DNA of 64,000 bases from Lachnoclostridium sp. UBA5725 (GTDB taxonomy: Bacteria > Bacillota > Clostridia > Lachnospirales > Lachnospiraceae). A program made the translations under genes and the position numbers. Position 1 is the stretch's first letter, and each line of letters starts with the position of its first letter. The notes beneath the pieces were generated by a model, which was not told the origin of the DNA, did no database searches, and saw nothing but the letters and a program-made list of their open reading frames with translations. Positions 50,333-60,325 of this stretch are shown piece by piece. The stretch is taken from contig DIGJ01000014.1 in assembly GCA_002419585.1 (NCBI GenBank), forward strand, positions 308,839-372,838. The letters run 5' to 3'.

Positions 50333-51331
50333 TTAAAATTTGATTCCATCCCAAAGTGTATTACTGATTACAATTTCATATTCACTGGACCACTTGGCAA
50401 ACTTTTCTTCAAAGGAAGCTTTTTGTCGTTCCATGATAAGTTCTTCTTTTCGCTTTGCCGTTGCATCCTCGTCATCATCGTTCACACAGTAAATGATATA
50501 ATAGCCACTTTCGCCTTCGATAAGTCCACTCATTTTTCCGCTGCTTAGCTTAAATGCTTCTGCTGCCAACTCTGCTGGTGCATCTGCTTTTGAAAAAGTA
50601 AGTTCCACTTCATTTGCATCGGTATTTGACTGGGCAAACGTCAAAAAGTTCGTGGTGTCCTTTGCTTCTTTAAATAAACTCTTCGCCTTACTTTTGGCTT
50701 TCTTCATCTCTTCTGGTGTCATTGCAACGGTATTTCCATTTTTATCCGTTCCTTTTGTCATAACCATTAAATACTGAATGGTTATCTGCTTTACTTCATC
50801 ATCAGATATATTGGTATCCACATCATTCGTCGATATTTCAAATACTTTATTTGCTAAAATGTTTTCACTATAAATTGTCGTAAGCAAGTCCTCTGTAAGT
50901 CCACTTTCCTTCTTTTCCTCTTTGGATAGCTGGCTTAAATAATCGATGGCATCCGCCCTTGCTTCTTCCAACTCATCCTCGCTCAATTCAATTTTCTGCT
51001 TGGCAGCTTCTTGTTTCAAGATTTTTATCTGTGATAATAAATTTTGAATTTGTGTTTTTGCATAATCAGAAAGTGTTTTCCCTTCCAACTGATAATCCCA
51101 AATTACATTTCCTATACTTCCTTCATACTGATGTTTCAGGAAATAAACATATGCCTTTGCTTCTTCAATCGAAACTGACTCTTCACCAACTGCCATCAAA
51201 ATCGTATCACTTTCTAAGTTGCCATCACTTGCCTTTCCCACTTTATTTGTTGCTTTATTGCATCCTGCTAGTAATGTAACGATTCCTAAACTTAACAATG
51301 CGAATGCATATATTTTTTTCTTAAATTTCAT
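50333..51331 (-). CDS. prsA: PrsA/SurA-type peptidyl-prolyl isomerase lipoprotein
   Basis: 332 residues from ATG 51331 (MKFKKKIYAFALL) with GGAGG upstream, inside the mfd 3' end (11-base overlap). Lipobox LLAGC. A SurA_N-like helical chaperone region (about 45-165) is followed by a parvulin-like segment (QITIQYLMVMTKG, FAQSNTDANEVELTFSKAD, GESGYYIIYCVND). Extracellular folding factor anchored to the membrane. The mfd-prsA order is frequent in Clostridia. The parvulin part is divergent, so isomerase activity is uncertain. Confidence 0.85.
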   Translation of the reverse strand: MKFKKKIYAFALLSLGIVTLLAGCNKATNKVGKASDGNLESDTILMAVGEESVSIEEAKAYVYFLKHQYEGSIGNVIWDYQLEGKTLSDYAKTQIQNLLSQIKILKQEAAKQKIELSEDELEEARADAIDYLSQLSKEEKKESGLTEDLLTTIYSENILANKVFEISTNDVDTNISDDEVKQITIQYLMVMTKGTDKNGNTVAMTPEEMKKAKSKAKSLFKEAKDTTNFLTFAQSNTDANEVELTFSKADAPAELAAEAFKLSSGKMSGLIEGESGYYIIYCVNDDDEDATAKRKEELIMERQKASFEEKFAKWSSEYEIVISNTLWDGIKF

Positions 51332-54300
51332 CGCTTTCCTCCAACTGTATACTTCCAACTTTATAAATCACCTCAGCTACCCGATCAAAAAGGTCCTTCG
51401 CTTCTAATTTGTATTTTTTATTTTTATATGCCAAATCAAATTTAAAATATGCGGCTGCTTCATGCACAAACACAAGCGCCCCCTGGTATTCTTCCAAAAG
51501 AGCAGGTATCTTATTAATATCTACCCTTGCCTTTTGATATAAGAAAAGCTTCACTTCATATCCACGGTGCAGCACCTGAATGATATCTGCCTTGTGTGCC
51601 AGGGCTTTGATATGTGCTATATTAAGAAGGTTATTTACACTAGCTGGTAAATCACCAAACCGATCCAGCAGCTCATCTTGCATATCCTGAAACTCTTCTT
51701 GCGATTCAATGTCTGCAATTCGCTTATACATATCGAGCTTTTGGAATTCGCTTTTGATATAAGACGGTGGAATATAAGCACTCAAATCGATGTCTACCGC
51801 TGTTTCAAACTCGTCCGAAGTAACCATTTCTCCTTTTAATGTCTTAACTGCTTCATTTAACATCTTGCAATATAAATCATAACCAACCGCTTCCATATGA
51901 CCATGTTGTTTCGCGCCAAGTAAATTGCCCGCGCCACGGATTTCCAAGTCACGCATCGCAATCTTAAATCCTGAACCTAACTCCGTAAACTCTTTGATTG
52001 CCTGTAATCGTTTCTCTGCAACTTCTTTTAGCATTTTATCCCTCTTGTACATAAGGAAGGCATATGCCGTACGGTTGCTTCTTCCAACACGACCTCGCAG
52101 CTGATAAAGCTGGGATAACCCTAATCGGTCTGCATCATCGATAATCATCGTATTTACATTGGAAATATCCAGACCGGTTTCAATGATGGTGGTTGCTACA
52201 AGTACATCAATTTCCCCATTAATGAAGGAATACATGATCTTTTCAAGTTCACGCTCACTCATCTGCCCATGCGCAAACGACACTGTTGCATTTGGAACAA
52301 GATTCGCAATATTGGCTGCTATTTCATCAATATGATCCACTCGGTTGTATACATAATAAATCTGACCTTTTCTGGCAAGTTCTCGATTAATTGCTTCTCG
52401 AATAATTTCATCATTGTGCTCTAGCACATAAGTCTGTATCGGTACACGGTCTACCGGCGGCTCCTCTAGAACACTCATATCCCGGATTCCAACAAGGCTC
52501 ATATGCAGTGTTCTTGGAATTGGAGTCGCTGATAAGGTAAGTACATCTACGTTGTCCTTTAACTGCTTAATCTTTTCTTTGTGGGTCACACCGAACCGTT
52601 GTTCCTCATCGACAATGAGTAAACCGAGATTCTTGAACTTAATATCTTTTGATAATACCCGATGTGTTCCGATTATAATATCCAGTTGCCCACTGGACAA
52701 TCGTTCAATTGATTTTTTTTGCTCTGTCGGCGTACGAAATCTGGAAAGCACATCAACGCTAATTGGAAAATCCTTCATTCGCTGGCTAAAGGTATTGTAA
52801 TGTTGCTGCGCTAATATCGTAGTTGGAACTAAGAAAACCACCTGCTTTCCATCTGATACCGCCTTAAACGCTGCCCGAATCGCAACTTCTGTTTTACCAT
52901 AGCCCACATCACCACAGATTAGGCGATCCATTATTTTCATGCTTTCCATATCCGCTTTTGTCGCTTCAATGGCAGTCAGCTGATCATCGGTCTCCTCGTA
53001 TGGAAACATTTCTTCGAATTCCTTTTGCCATACGGTATCTTCGCCAAACGGATAGCCTTCCTTCGTCTGCCGCTTTGCATATAGTTCAACCAGATCTTTC
53101 GCGATCTCTTCGACTGCCCCCTTTACTCGGGTCTTCGTATTCTTCCACTCGACCGAGTTGAGTTTATTTAGCTTTGGCTTTTTTGCTTCTGCTCCAGCGT
53201 ACTTTTGTATCACTTCAAGGCCTGTTGCCAATACATACAACACGCCTCCACCACCATACTCAATCTTTACATAGTCCTTGATTACCTTATCTACTTCTAT
53301 CTTTTCGATACCACGATAAATTCCAAGTCCATGATTTTCATGAACCACATAATCTCCCATGTTTAAATCACTGAAACTATTTACCTTCGCACCAGTATAA
53401 GCTGACTTTTTGCGTTTTTTCTTCTTTTTTTCTCCGCCAAAAATATCACTTTCCGAGATGATTACAAACTTAATGAATGGGTATTCAAATCCTTTATGAA
53501 GGTTGCCATAAGCGGTCACAATCTCGCGACTGACAAGTGGCCGGTCCAAATCTTCACTATAGGAACTATTTAAGTCATATTCCCTTAGATTTTCACTCAG
53601 ACGGATGGCTCTGGTTCGAGAGCTTGATAAAAGCAAGATACGATACCCTTGCTCTTTCCAGCGTTTCAAATCACTTACTAAAATTTCAAAATTATTATTA
53701 TAAGGATTCACTGATTTGACGGTAAGGTCAAATTTTGCCGCTGAATCAAATTCTTTGTGTTTATAATCCATGGTGCTAAGAAGCACTAACTTTTTCTTGG
53801 TAAGTCTTGCATAAAGCTCTTTGTATGGAATCAGAACATCCATCTGCCCTGGAAGAATATAGCCTTTTTCGATTCTCCCCATCATACTTTCACGAAACTC
53901 ATATTCGACTGCATCGCCTTTTTCGGTCGCCCTTGCTGGCTCATCTAAGAAAAATACGGTTTTATCTTCGGGAAAATAATCAAAAAACGAAACGGTATTT
54001 TCATAAAAATATCGAATATAGCTTTCTAGTCCCATCGACCCGTTATAAAGATCCACCGAATCTTTTAATTCATTTACGATTTCTTTGATACGTCTTACTT
54101 CATCCAGCTTTTTTTGTTTACGAAGTTCTTCAATATAGCTATCTTTCTCTTCTTCAATTTTTCGAAGTCCTTCACTTAGTGTATCTTCGTCTAAAATAAT
54201 TTCGGACGCCGGATATATTGTTAAATTATTAACATTTTCTATGGAGCGTTGACTTTCGACATCGAAGGAACGGATGGTATCGACTTCATCGTCCCACAGC

Positions 54301-54875
54301 TCGATTCGATACGGACATTCTTCCGTTAATGGGAAGATATCAATGATTCCACCACGAATGGCAAATTCACCTGGACGTTCCACTTGTCCACATCGTTCAT
54401 ACCCGATCTGAACAAACTCTTTTTTTAATTTTTCTAAATCCAGAATATCTTGTTGTGCGATGGTAATCACATGTTTTTGCAAAAATTCGATTGGAAGGAT
54501 GCGATCCATACCACCATCAATGGTGGTAATAATGGTGGCTGGCTTTCCTTCGAGCAACTGTCTTAAGACACGCAGCCTCTCCCTTACAATTGCATTTCCA
54601 TGAACGTCTGCACTATAAAAAATAACATCCTTTGCTGGGTATAAAAAAACATTCTTGTCATACAATTTGTAGTCTTCGTAAAGTTCTTTTGCCTTTAATT
54701 CATCATAAGTAATCATGATTTTATAAGGATACTCTTTTGATAGACTACTGGAAAAATGACATTTTTGAGAGTCAATACACCCCGTTATCTGAATGGGAGT
54801 CTGTCCCTTTGACAGACTGCTTTTGGCCAAGACAAACTCATTCAGCTCCTTTAATGGTTCATAAAATGCATTCAA
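51321..54875 (-). CDS. mfd: Transcription-repair coupling factor Mfd
   Basis: 1,184 residues from a TTG start with AAGGAG 7 bases upstream. N-terminal UvrB-like region (about 1-320), RNA-polymerase-interacting CarD-like domain (DLNMGDYVVHENHGLGIYRG, about 495-560), superfamily-2 translocase with Walker A GDVGYGKTEVA (about 650), DEEQ box (LIVDEEQRFGV), SATPIPRTL and QLRGRVGRS, then the TRCF C-terminal domain. Removes stalled RNA polymerase and recruits UvrA. Follows pth closely, the standard Firmicutes order. Confidence 0.98.
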   Translation of the reverse strand: MNAFYEPLKELNEFVLAKSSLSKGQTPIQITGCIDSQKCHFSSSLSKEYPYKIMITYDELKAKELYEDYKLYDKNVFLYPAKDVIFYSADVHGNAIVRERLRVLRQLLEGKPATIITTIDGGMDRILPIEFLQKHVITIAQQDILDLEKLKKEFVQIGYERCGQVERPGEFAIRGGIIDIFPLTEECPYRIELWDDEVDTIRSFDVESQRSIENVNNLTIYPASEIILDEDTLSEGLRKIEEEKDSYIEELRKQKKLDEVRRIKEIVNELKDSVDLYNGSMGLESYIRYFYENTVSFFDYFPEDKTVFFLDEPARATEKGDAVEYEFRESMMGRIEKGYILPGQMDVLIPYKELYARLTKKKLVLLSTMDYKHKEFDSAAKFDLTVKSVNPYNNNFEILVSDLKRWKEQGYRILLLSSSRTRAIRLSENLREYDLNSSYSEDLDRPLVSREIVTAYGNLHKGFEYPFIKFVIISESDIFGGEKKKKKRKKSAYTGAKVNSFSDLNMGDYVVHENHGLGIYRGIEKIEVDKVIKDYVKIEYGGGGVLYVLATGLEVIQKYAGAEAKKPKLNKLNSVEWKNTKTRVKGAVEEIAKDLVELYAKRQTKEGYPFGEDTVWQKEFEEMFPYEETDDQLTAIEATKADMESMKIMDRLICGDVGYGKTEVAIRAAFKAVSDGKQVVFLVPTTILAQQHYNTFSQRMKDFPISVDVLSRFRTPTEQKKSIERLSSGQLDIIIGTHRVLSKDIKFKNLGLLIVDEEQRFGVTHKEKIKQLKDNVDVLTLSATPIPRTLHMSLVGIRDMSVLEEPPVDRVPIQTYVLEHNDEIIREAINRELARKGQIYYVYNRVDHIDEIAANIANLVPNATVSFAHGQMSERELEKIMYSFINGEIDVLVATTIIETGLDISNVNTMIIDDADRLGLSQLYQLRGRVGRSNRTAYAFLMYKRDKMLKEVAEKRLQAIKEFTELGSGFKIAMRDLEIRGAGNLLGAKQHGHMEAVGYDLYCKMLNEAVKTLKGEMVTSDEFETAVDIDLSAYIPPSYIKSEFQKLDMYKRIADIESQEEFQDMQDELLDRFGDLPASVNNLLNIAHIKALAHKADIIQVLHRGYEVKLFLYQKARVDINKIPALLEEYQGALVFVHEAAAYFKFDLAYKNKKYKLEAKDLFDRVAEVIYKVGSIQLEESDEI

Positions 54876-54900
54876 GGCTAAACTCCTTTTCTAGCAAACG

Positions 54901-55479
54901 CTATTCCTTTGATTTCTTACTTTGATTAAACTGGTTCATGGCTGCTTCGATTCCCTCACTCATGATAACTTCACATGCTTTCGAGACTTCGCCCAGGGTT
55001 TCTCGTATTGTCATTTGTTCTTCAGCTGGGAAACGTCCTAACACATAATCAGCCAGATCCCATCCCTTTGGCTTATCGCCAACTCCGATTCGAATACGTG
55101 AAAATTCCTGTGTTCCCATATGCTGTATAATACTTTTAATACCGTTATGTCCTCCAGCACTTCCTTTTGGACGAATGCGTAAGCATCCAACATCCAGGCT
55201 AATATCATCATAAATAATGATAACTTCTTCGTTGCTTGCTTTATAAAAATCCATCAGCTGGCGTACACTTTCACCACTTAAATTCATGTAGGTCTGTGGC
55301 TGTGCCAGTATCACCTTGTGTCCGTTAATGGTTCCTTTTCCGCAAAGTGCCTTATGCTTCTTCGTATCCAATGAAATATGATTTTCATCTGCAATTCTTG
55401 TGATGGCATCAAACCCGATATTGTGCCTGGTTGCCGCATATTCTCTGGTCGGGTTTCCTAATCCAACAATTATATACAT
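54901..55479 (-). CDS. pth: Peptidyl-tRNA hydrolase
   Basis: 192 residues from ATG 55479 (MYIIVGLGNPTREYAATRHN). Catalytic His in TRHNIGF (about residue 19), Asn in TYMNLSGESV, Asp/His in DDISLDVG and GSAGGHNGIKSI. Releases peptides from peptidyl-tRNA. GGAGA upstream; 25 bases before mfd, same strand. Confidence 0.97.
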   Translation of the reverse strand: MYIIVGLGNPTREYAATRHNIGFDAITRIADENHISLDTKKHKALCGKGTINGHKVILAQPQTYMNLSGESVRQLMDFYKASNEEVIIIYDDISLDVGCLRIRPKGSAGGHNGIKSIIQHMGTQEFSRIRIGVGDKPKGWDLADYVLGRFPAEEQMTIRETLGEVSKACEVIMSEGIEAAMNQFNQSKKSKE

Positions 55480-55491
55480 CAATCTGTCTCC

Positions 55492-56457
55492 TTATATCTT
55501 TCGATAACCTGTTTCCAGGTCAATCCTATTCTTAAGTGGTGTTCCATTTGCATACCGCGCTAGATTCTCCGTGCAGATTGCTAAAATTTTTTGGTATGTT
55601 TCCGGAAGATGGTCAAAACTTACTCCCGATATATGTGGTGTCAGTATCACGTTTTCCATATCCCATAATGGATGTTCCATCGGTAAAGGTTCTGGATCAA
55701 CAACATCCAGTCCGGCTCCAAGTAAATGTCCCTCCTGCAATACATGGATTAAATCATCGGTCACGATTGCATCTCCTCTTCCAACATTTAAAAGTACGGC
55801 ATCCTGTTTCATCAGGTAAAGACGCCTCTCATCCATAAGTCCTCTCGTCTTACTTGTGCTTGGAAGGCACAAAGCAACGACATCTGCCTTCGGAAGCAGC
55901 GAATCAAGTTCGTCTAAGGTATACATCTTTCCAAAGTAAGGGGGCAATTCTCTTATTACCCTGCGAATTCCAATGGTATGAACCGAAAATGCGCTTAGCA
56001 ACTTCGCAAAACTGCATCCAATGTCTCCAGCACCTATGATTAGCACTGTTTTTCCAGATAGCGATTTTTCCGCTCCTAAGTCCTTCCATATTCCTTTTTT
56101 TTGCTGATCACGATACAAATTCATTTTCTTGTAAAGACTGAGCGTCATTGTTAAAAGATATTCGGATATGGAAGTTCCAAACGCACCTGTACTATTGGTT
56201 AATAGGATATGCTTTGGCATATCGGGGCTTTTTAGATAGTAATCCACGCCTGCAAAGGTGCACTGTATCCATTTCAAATTTTTTGCTTCATTTATCTGAC
56301 TTATACTTACCTGCCCTATGATAATGTCGGCAGTCTCGAGATCTTTTTTTAAAATCTCTCCTTCACAAAATATATACTCAAAATCACCAGGAGTATTCAA
56401 AAATAATAGCTTATCTTTTTCGTCTTTTAAAGGAAATTGAACGAGTACTTTCTTCAC
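55492..56457 (-). CDS. D-isomer-specific 2-hydroxyacid dehydrogenase
   Basis: 321 residues from GTG 56457 (VKKVLVQFPLKDEKDKL) with GGGAGG 7 bases upstream; the open frame reaches back 40 codons without a ribosome site. NAD-binding Rossmann motif VLIIGAGDIGCSFAKLL (about 130-146), catalytic Arg in LLNVGRGDAI, Glu in VVDPEPLP and His in LTPHISG. Phosphoglycerate/glyoxylate-reductase-like; substrate not identifiable. Divergent from the spoVB-type gene. Confidence 0.88.
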   Translation of the reverse strand: MKKVLVQFPLKDEKDKLLFLNTPGDFEYIFCEGEILKKDLETADIIIGQVSISQINEAKNLKWIQCTFAGVDYYLKSPDMPKHILLTNSTGAFGTSISEYLLTMTLSLYKKMNLYRDQQKKGIWKDLGAEKSLSGKTVLIIGAGDIGCSFAKLLSAFSVHTIGIRRVIRELPPYFGKMYTLDELDSLLPKADVVALCLPSTSKTRGLMDERRLYLMKQDAVLLNVGRGDAIVTDDLIHVLQEGHLLGAGLDVVDPEPLPMEHPLWDMENVILTPHISGVSFDHLPETYQKILAICTENLARYANGTPLKNRIDLETGYRKI

Positions 56458-56631
56458 TTTGAATCCTCCCATACAACTAATTATTTTCTTATCCTTCCTA
56501 TTATAACGTGTGCACCCTGGCTTAGCAATATAGAACCTTGCTAAAATGAACAAAATCATGTAGAATGTGAGTTGCATAAGAAGTATGTCAAGTGCAAATT
56601 TTTAGAAAAACGAAAGAAGTGCTTTTTATTT

Positions 56632-58254
56632 ATGAATAAAAAAAGAAATTTTATTGTTCAGGCATCGATCCTTGGAATTGCTGGTATTATAGTTCGTATT
56701 ATCGGACTTTTGTATCGCGTTCCCCTGACTCAAATTATCGGAAATGAAGGTATGGGCTATTACGGCCAAGCTTTTAATATCTATACCATTATTTTACTCA
56801 TCTCTTCCTATAGTATTCCACTCGCAATTTCAAAAGTAATATCTGCGAAGCTTGCACTGAAAGAGTATCGAAATTCCCACCGCGCATTTCTTTGTGCTCT
56901 TGTTTATGTATCAATTGTTGGTGCAATTGCCAGCTTGTTTTTATTTTTTTGTGCTCCTTTCTTAGTAGATGCACCAGCGGTTAATGTTTTGCGGGTTTTT
57001 GCTCCTACCGTGTTTTTCTATGGTATTCTTGGTGTACTTCGTGGGTACTTCCAAGCACACGGAAGCATGATCCAGACTTCCATCTCACAGATTATTGAAC
57101 AGCTATTAAACGCAGTAGTAAGTATTGGTGCGGCCTATCTATTTATCCGTATGTGTATCAACGCAGGAAATAACGCCCAAGTACCAACCTATGGCGCAGC
57201 GGGCAGTGCACTTGGTACTGGTGCCGGAGTGGTAATTGGATTAGCCTTTATGCTTTTAGTTTACTGGCTCAATCATGCGTTCCTTGTAAAGCGTATAAAC
57301 CGCGATACACATGAAGAAGTAAATTCTTATAAAAACATCTTTAAGACCCTTCTTTATATGGTTACACCAGTAATTTTTAGTACATTTGTCTATAACTGCT
57401 GTGCAACAGTTGACATGAAATTCTACTATACGATAGCATATCATGTAAAAGGATTAACTACTGAATTTGTAAATGGACAGTATGGCATTTATTCGAATCA
57501 ATTTCTTGTTCTTACTACCATTCCGATTGCACTGGCCTCCTCTTTTTCTTCTGCAATTATACCTGAGGTTTCCAGTTCTTATGTAACTGACAATTTAGAA
57601 AAAACCAAATCAAGTATTGATTCAGCGATACGTTTTACCATGTTTTTATGTATCCCATCTGCTGTTGGAATGACCGTACTTTCCTATCCAATCGTAGCCT
57701 TGCTATTTCCTCAGCAAGACTCCGTAGCCCTTGCATCTTCACTGCTAAAGTTTGGAGGCCCTTCCATTCTTTTTTATTCACTCTCTACCGTAAGCAACAG
57801 TATCTTGCAAGGAATCGGAAAGGTTAATATTCCGGTGCGGAATGCACTTATTGCTTTGGTTGGACATTTATTCGTTCTTATACCAGTTCTTTATTTTACG
57901 GATTTGGATTTGTATGCCCTTTTAATCGGTACTACCTCCTATTCCTTATTGATGTGTATTTTGAATGCCATTTCGGTTACCAAATACACTGGATTTAAGC
58001 AGGATATTAAAAACTCCTTTGTATTTCCAGGTATCGCCGCCATAATTATGGGCGCAGTGGTTTATATTGTTTATTATGCAATCTATATAGTGGTTTCTAT
58101 TAATGCGGTGGCACTCCTTATTTCGATTCCTCTTGGTGCCGTGGTTTATTTCGTAGCCTTAATAAAAATTGGTGGAGTAACCGAAACAGAATTAAAAAAG
58201 TTTCCAAAGGGAACGCTTTTAATACGTGTAGCAAAAAAGATTCATCTTTTATAA
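56632..58254 (+). CDS. spoVB: Polysaccharide/lipid II flippase-family protein, SpoVB type
   Basis: 540 residues from ATG 56632 (MNKKRNFIVQASILGIAGII); the frame starts 20 codons earlier. Ribosome site weak (AAGAAGTG). About 14 membrane helices of the MATE/MVF superfamily; RIIGLLYRVPLTQIIGNEGMG and ISKVISAKLAL are characteristic of the SpoVB/YabM group. Probably translocates cell-wall precursors; SpoVB itself is needed for cortex. In B. subtilis a paralogue (yabM) lies between spoVT and mazG, so its place near pth/mfd is consistent. Confidence 0.88.
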   Translation: MNKKRNFIVQASILGIAGIIVRIIGLLYRVPLTQIIGNEGMGYYGQAFNIYTIILLISSYSIPLAISKVISAKLALKEYRNSHRAFLCALVYVSIVGAIASLFLFFCAPFLVDAPAVNVLRVFAPTVFFYGILGVLRGYFQAHGSMIQTSISQIIEQLLNAVVSIGAAYLFIRMCINAGNNAQVPTYGAAGSALGTGAGVVIGLAFMLLVYWLNHAFLVKRINRDTHEEVNSYKNIFKTLLYMVTPVIFSTFVYNCCATVDMKFYYTIAYHVKGLTTEFVNGQYGIYSNQFLVLTTIPIALASSFSSAIIPEVSSSYVTDNLEKTKSSIDSAIRFTMFLCIPSAVGMTVLSYPIVALLFPQQDSVALASSLLKFGGPSILFYSLSTVSNSILQGIGKVNIPVRNALIALVGHLFVLIPVLYFTDLDLYALLIGTTSYSLLMCILNAISVTKYTGFKQDIKNSFVFPGIAAIIMGAVVYIVYYAIYIVVSINAVALLISIPLGAVVYFVALIKIGGVTETELKKFPKGTLLIRVAKKIHLL

Positions 58255-58303
58255 AATAATATAGTATATAATTTTTGGCATCAACCAGCAGAAGGGAGCA
58301 ATT

Positions 58304-59269
58304 GTGACTAGACTTCAAGAATTATTGCAAAATATTAAAGGAACTCATGTATATATTCAAACACACAATTATCCAGATCCCGATGCCCTGGCAAGTGCAA
58401 AGGGGCTTCAGCATTTGATGAAATGTAACGGTATTGCATCTACGATTTGTTATAAAGGTCATATTGATAAATTCAATACACTTCAGATGATTGAACTATT
58501 AAACATTGAGATTCATGCGGAACGTGAGCTTTCCTTAACTGATGCCGATGAAATTATTCTGGTTGACTGTCAAAAGGGCAATAATAATGTAAAAGATTTC
58601 ATCGGAACGGAAATTGCATGCATTGATCATCATAAACTACAATCTGTTGATTGTTACCGTTTCTACGATATTCGCAGTAACTTAGGTTCTTGTTCTACGA
58701 TTATAACGACTTATTTTAATGAAAATGATGTGTGTTTAACCAAAGAACTAGCAACGCTACTGCTTTATGGAATAAAGATGGATACCGCCAATCTGACACG
58801 TAGTGTGAATGACCTCGATGTAGATATATTTAGTCAGTTATTCAAGTTAGCGGATAAAGAAATCTTGGCGAGTCTTGAATCAAGTAGTATAAAACTTACG
58901 GATCTTAATGCCTATGCAAAAGCAATTGAAGATTTGCGCGTTTACAATGAAGTAGGTTTTGCAAACATCGGAAATGATTGTTCTGAAGCAATTATTGGAA
59001 CGTTATCCGATTTTATTCTAACCCTAAATGAAGTGCATTTTTCGATGGTTTATTCTTATCGCGCTGGTGGTCTTAAGTTCTCGGTAAGAAGTGATAATCC
59101 GAAATTCGATGGAGCAAAGATTATGAAAGAAGCACTAAAAGATTACGGAGATGGAGGCGGTCATGCACGAATGGCAGCTGGCTTTATACCAAATCTACCT
59201 TACGATGAAGTATCCGGCATGGCTTCTCTTATTGAAGACCGCATTTTGGATATTGTTACAGCACTATAA
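58304..59269 (+). CDS. DHH-family phosphoesterase (NrnA-like nano-RNase/pAp phosphatase)
   Basis: 321 residues from a GTG start with GGGAGC upstream. DHH-superfamily signatures: HNYPDPDALASAKGLQ (Asp pair), LVDCQ, the CIDHHKL motif (about residue 107) and the DHHA1 tail GDGGGHARMAAGF. Mn-dependent; family members degrade 2-5 nt oligoribonucleotides and 3'-phosphoadenosine 5'-phosphate. The first motif is NYPDPDA rather than the usual NxDPDA, a minor variation. Confidence 0.87.
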   Translation: MTRLQELLQNIKGTHVYIQTHNYPDPDALASAKGLQHLMKCNGIASTICYKGHIDKFNTLQMIELLNIEIHAERELSLTDADEIILVDCQKGNNNVKDFIGTEIACIDHHKLQSVDCYRFYDIRSNLGSCSTIITTYFNENDVCLTKELATLLLYGIKMDTANLTRSVNDLDVDIFSQLFKLADKEILASLESSSIKLTDLNAYAKAIEDLRVYNEVGFANIGNDCSEAIIGTLSDFILTLNEVHFSMVYSYRAGGLKFSVRSDNPKFDGAKIMKEALKDYGDGGGHARMAAGFIPNLPYDEVSGMASLIEDRILDIVTAL

Positions 59270-59290
59270 AGAGAAAAGAGAAGTGATTAT

Positions 59291-59713
59291 TTGAGTGATT
59301 TAATCAATCTATTAAAAAGGTACTGGCTCGGTGTATTGCTTAGCTTAATCGCTTTAGCAATCCTGAATCTCCTTTTTGGGTCCGTATGTTTCAGTGTGAT
59401 TTTATTTGGAATTCCCTGCCCTGCATGTGGCATTACACGCGCTTCTAAATTAATGATTACTGGTCATTTTGTGGAATCCTTTCAGATGCACCCTTTACTA
59501 ATATTGGTAATACTTGGATTTATTTTTTACCCATTTATAAAAAAACGATTAAAAAATTATTGTTTTTTTATAAAGTTTTATGTTATAATTTGTCTAGTTG
59601 TTTTTATTGTTTATTATATTTATCGAATGAAAGTATATTTTCCAAATAAGGAACCTATGCTCTATCAACCGGATAATATAATAGCAAACTATATTTTACC
59701 TTATGTAAAATAG
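59291..59713 (+). CDS. DUF2752 membrane protein
   Basis: 140 residues from a TTG start with GAGAAG upstream. Signature CPACGITRA (about residues 43-51) after the first helix, then two more helices and a basic region (KKRLKN). DUF2752 proteins are small membrane proteins of unknown function with a possible metal or redox-active CPxCG motif. Tandem with the DHH gene and the next small membrane protein. Confidence 0.85.
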   Translation: MSDLINLLKRYWLGVLLSLIALAILNLLFGSVCFSVILFGIPCPACGITRASKLMITGHFVESFQMHPLLILVILGFIFYPFIKKRLKNYCFFIKFYVIICLVVFIVYYIYRMKVYFPNKEPMLYQPDNIIANYILPYVK

Positions 59714-59754
59714 GACAATAGGAATAATAAACATATTAATGGGAGGAAAATATT

Positions 59755-60057
59755 TTGGATAACAACGAATTTCAACAATCAAACGAAACACAAGTAAACA
59801 AGGCTCAAGTAAACGGGACTCAATTAGAGGCTCCACTGACATTAGGTGAATGGTTAATCACTCTGATTATTCTAATGATTCCATGCGTAAACATCGTAAT
59901 GTTATTAGTATGGGGATTTGGTAACGGTAGTAGTGTAAGCAGAAAAAATTATTGTCGTGCAGCTTTAATTCTTATGGTGATTGGTGTTGTACTTAGTTTC
60001 ATTTTTTCAGCGTCTATTGCAGCTTTATTTGCAACAGCATTAAATGGTGCTTATTAA
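59755..60057 (+). CDS. Small two-helix membrane protein (unknown)
   Basis: 100 residues from a TTG start with GGGAGG upstream. Polar, Gln/Asn-rich N-terminus with a repeated QVN(K/G) pattern, then LGEWLITLIILMIPCVNIVMLLVWGFG (first helix, about 30-57), a basic loop (SRKNYCRAA) and a second helix (about 70-95). Similar small proteins occur widely in Firmicutes, often next to DUF2752; no function known. Confidence 0.75.
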   Translation: MDNNEFQQSNETQVNKAQVNGTQLEAPLTLGEWLITLIILMIPCVNIVMLLVWGFGNGSSVSRKNYCRAALILMVIGVVLSFIFSASIAALFATALNGAY

Positions 60058-60091
60058 TTTGCATCTTATAATAAAAATGCATTGATTTGAG

Positions 60092-60147
60092 CGGACCACC
60101 CATAGGTTAGATGACAAAAGATCTAACTTATAGGTGGTCCGTTTTTT
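60092..60147 (+). terminator. Terminator of the 58.3-60.1 kb gene string
   Basis: Long stem beginning CGGACCACC and closing GGTGGTCCG, with minor mismatches around ATAGGTTAGAT, followed by six T residues. Confidence 0.93.
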
Positions 60148-60248
60148 ATTCCACTTTGCCTCGCACTTGATTTCGATGTCATATTTTATTAACAAAATGT
60201 TCACTTGAAAAACATGGTTTCTACACATTTATAGGTTATACTCATTAC

Positions 60249-60325
60249 AAGTTATAAAACTTATTCTTTTTCATAAGAATTCCCTCTCCCCCCTTTAGGC
60301 AACCTGAATATGGTTGCCTTTTTTT
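60249..60325 (+). ncRNA. Candidate small RNA with C-rich single-stranded stretch
   Basis: A TATACT -10 box at 60237-60242 (weak -35) is followed about 80 bases later by an orphan intrinsic terminator AGGCAACC/GGTTGCCT plus a seven-T run, with no open frame between. A short hairpin (CTTAT/ATAAG) precedes the unpaired CCCTCTCCCCCC, which is complementary to Shine-Dalgarno sequences as in several Firmicutes sRNAs. Confidence 0.3.
60297..60325 (+). terminator. Orphan intrinsic terminator
   Basis: 8-bp stem AGGCAACC/GGTTGCCT, 7-base loop, T-run to 60325. No coding gene ends upstream after the previous terminator at 60147, so it marks an untranslated transcript. The T-run abuts the LytTR-type repeat. 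Confidence 0.8.
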
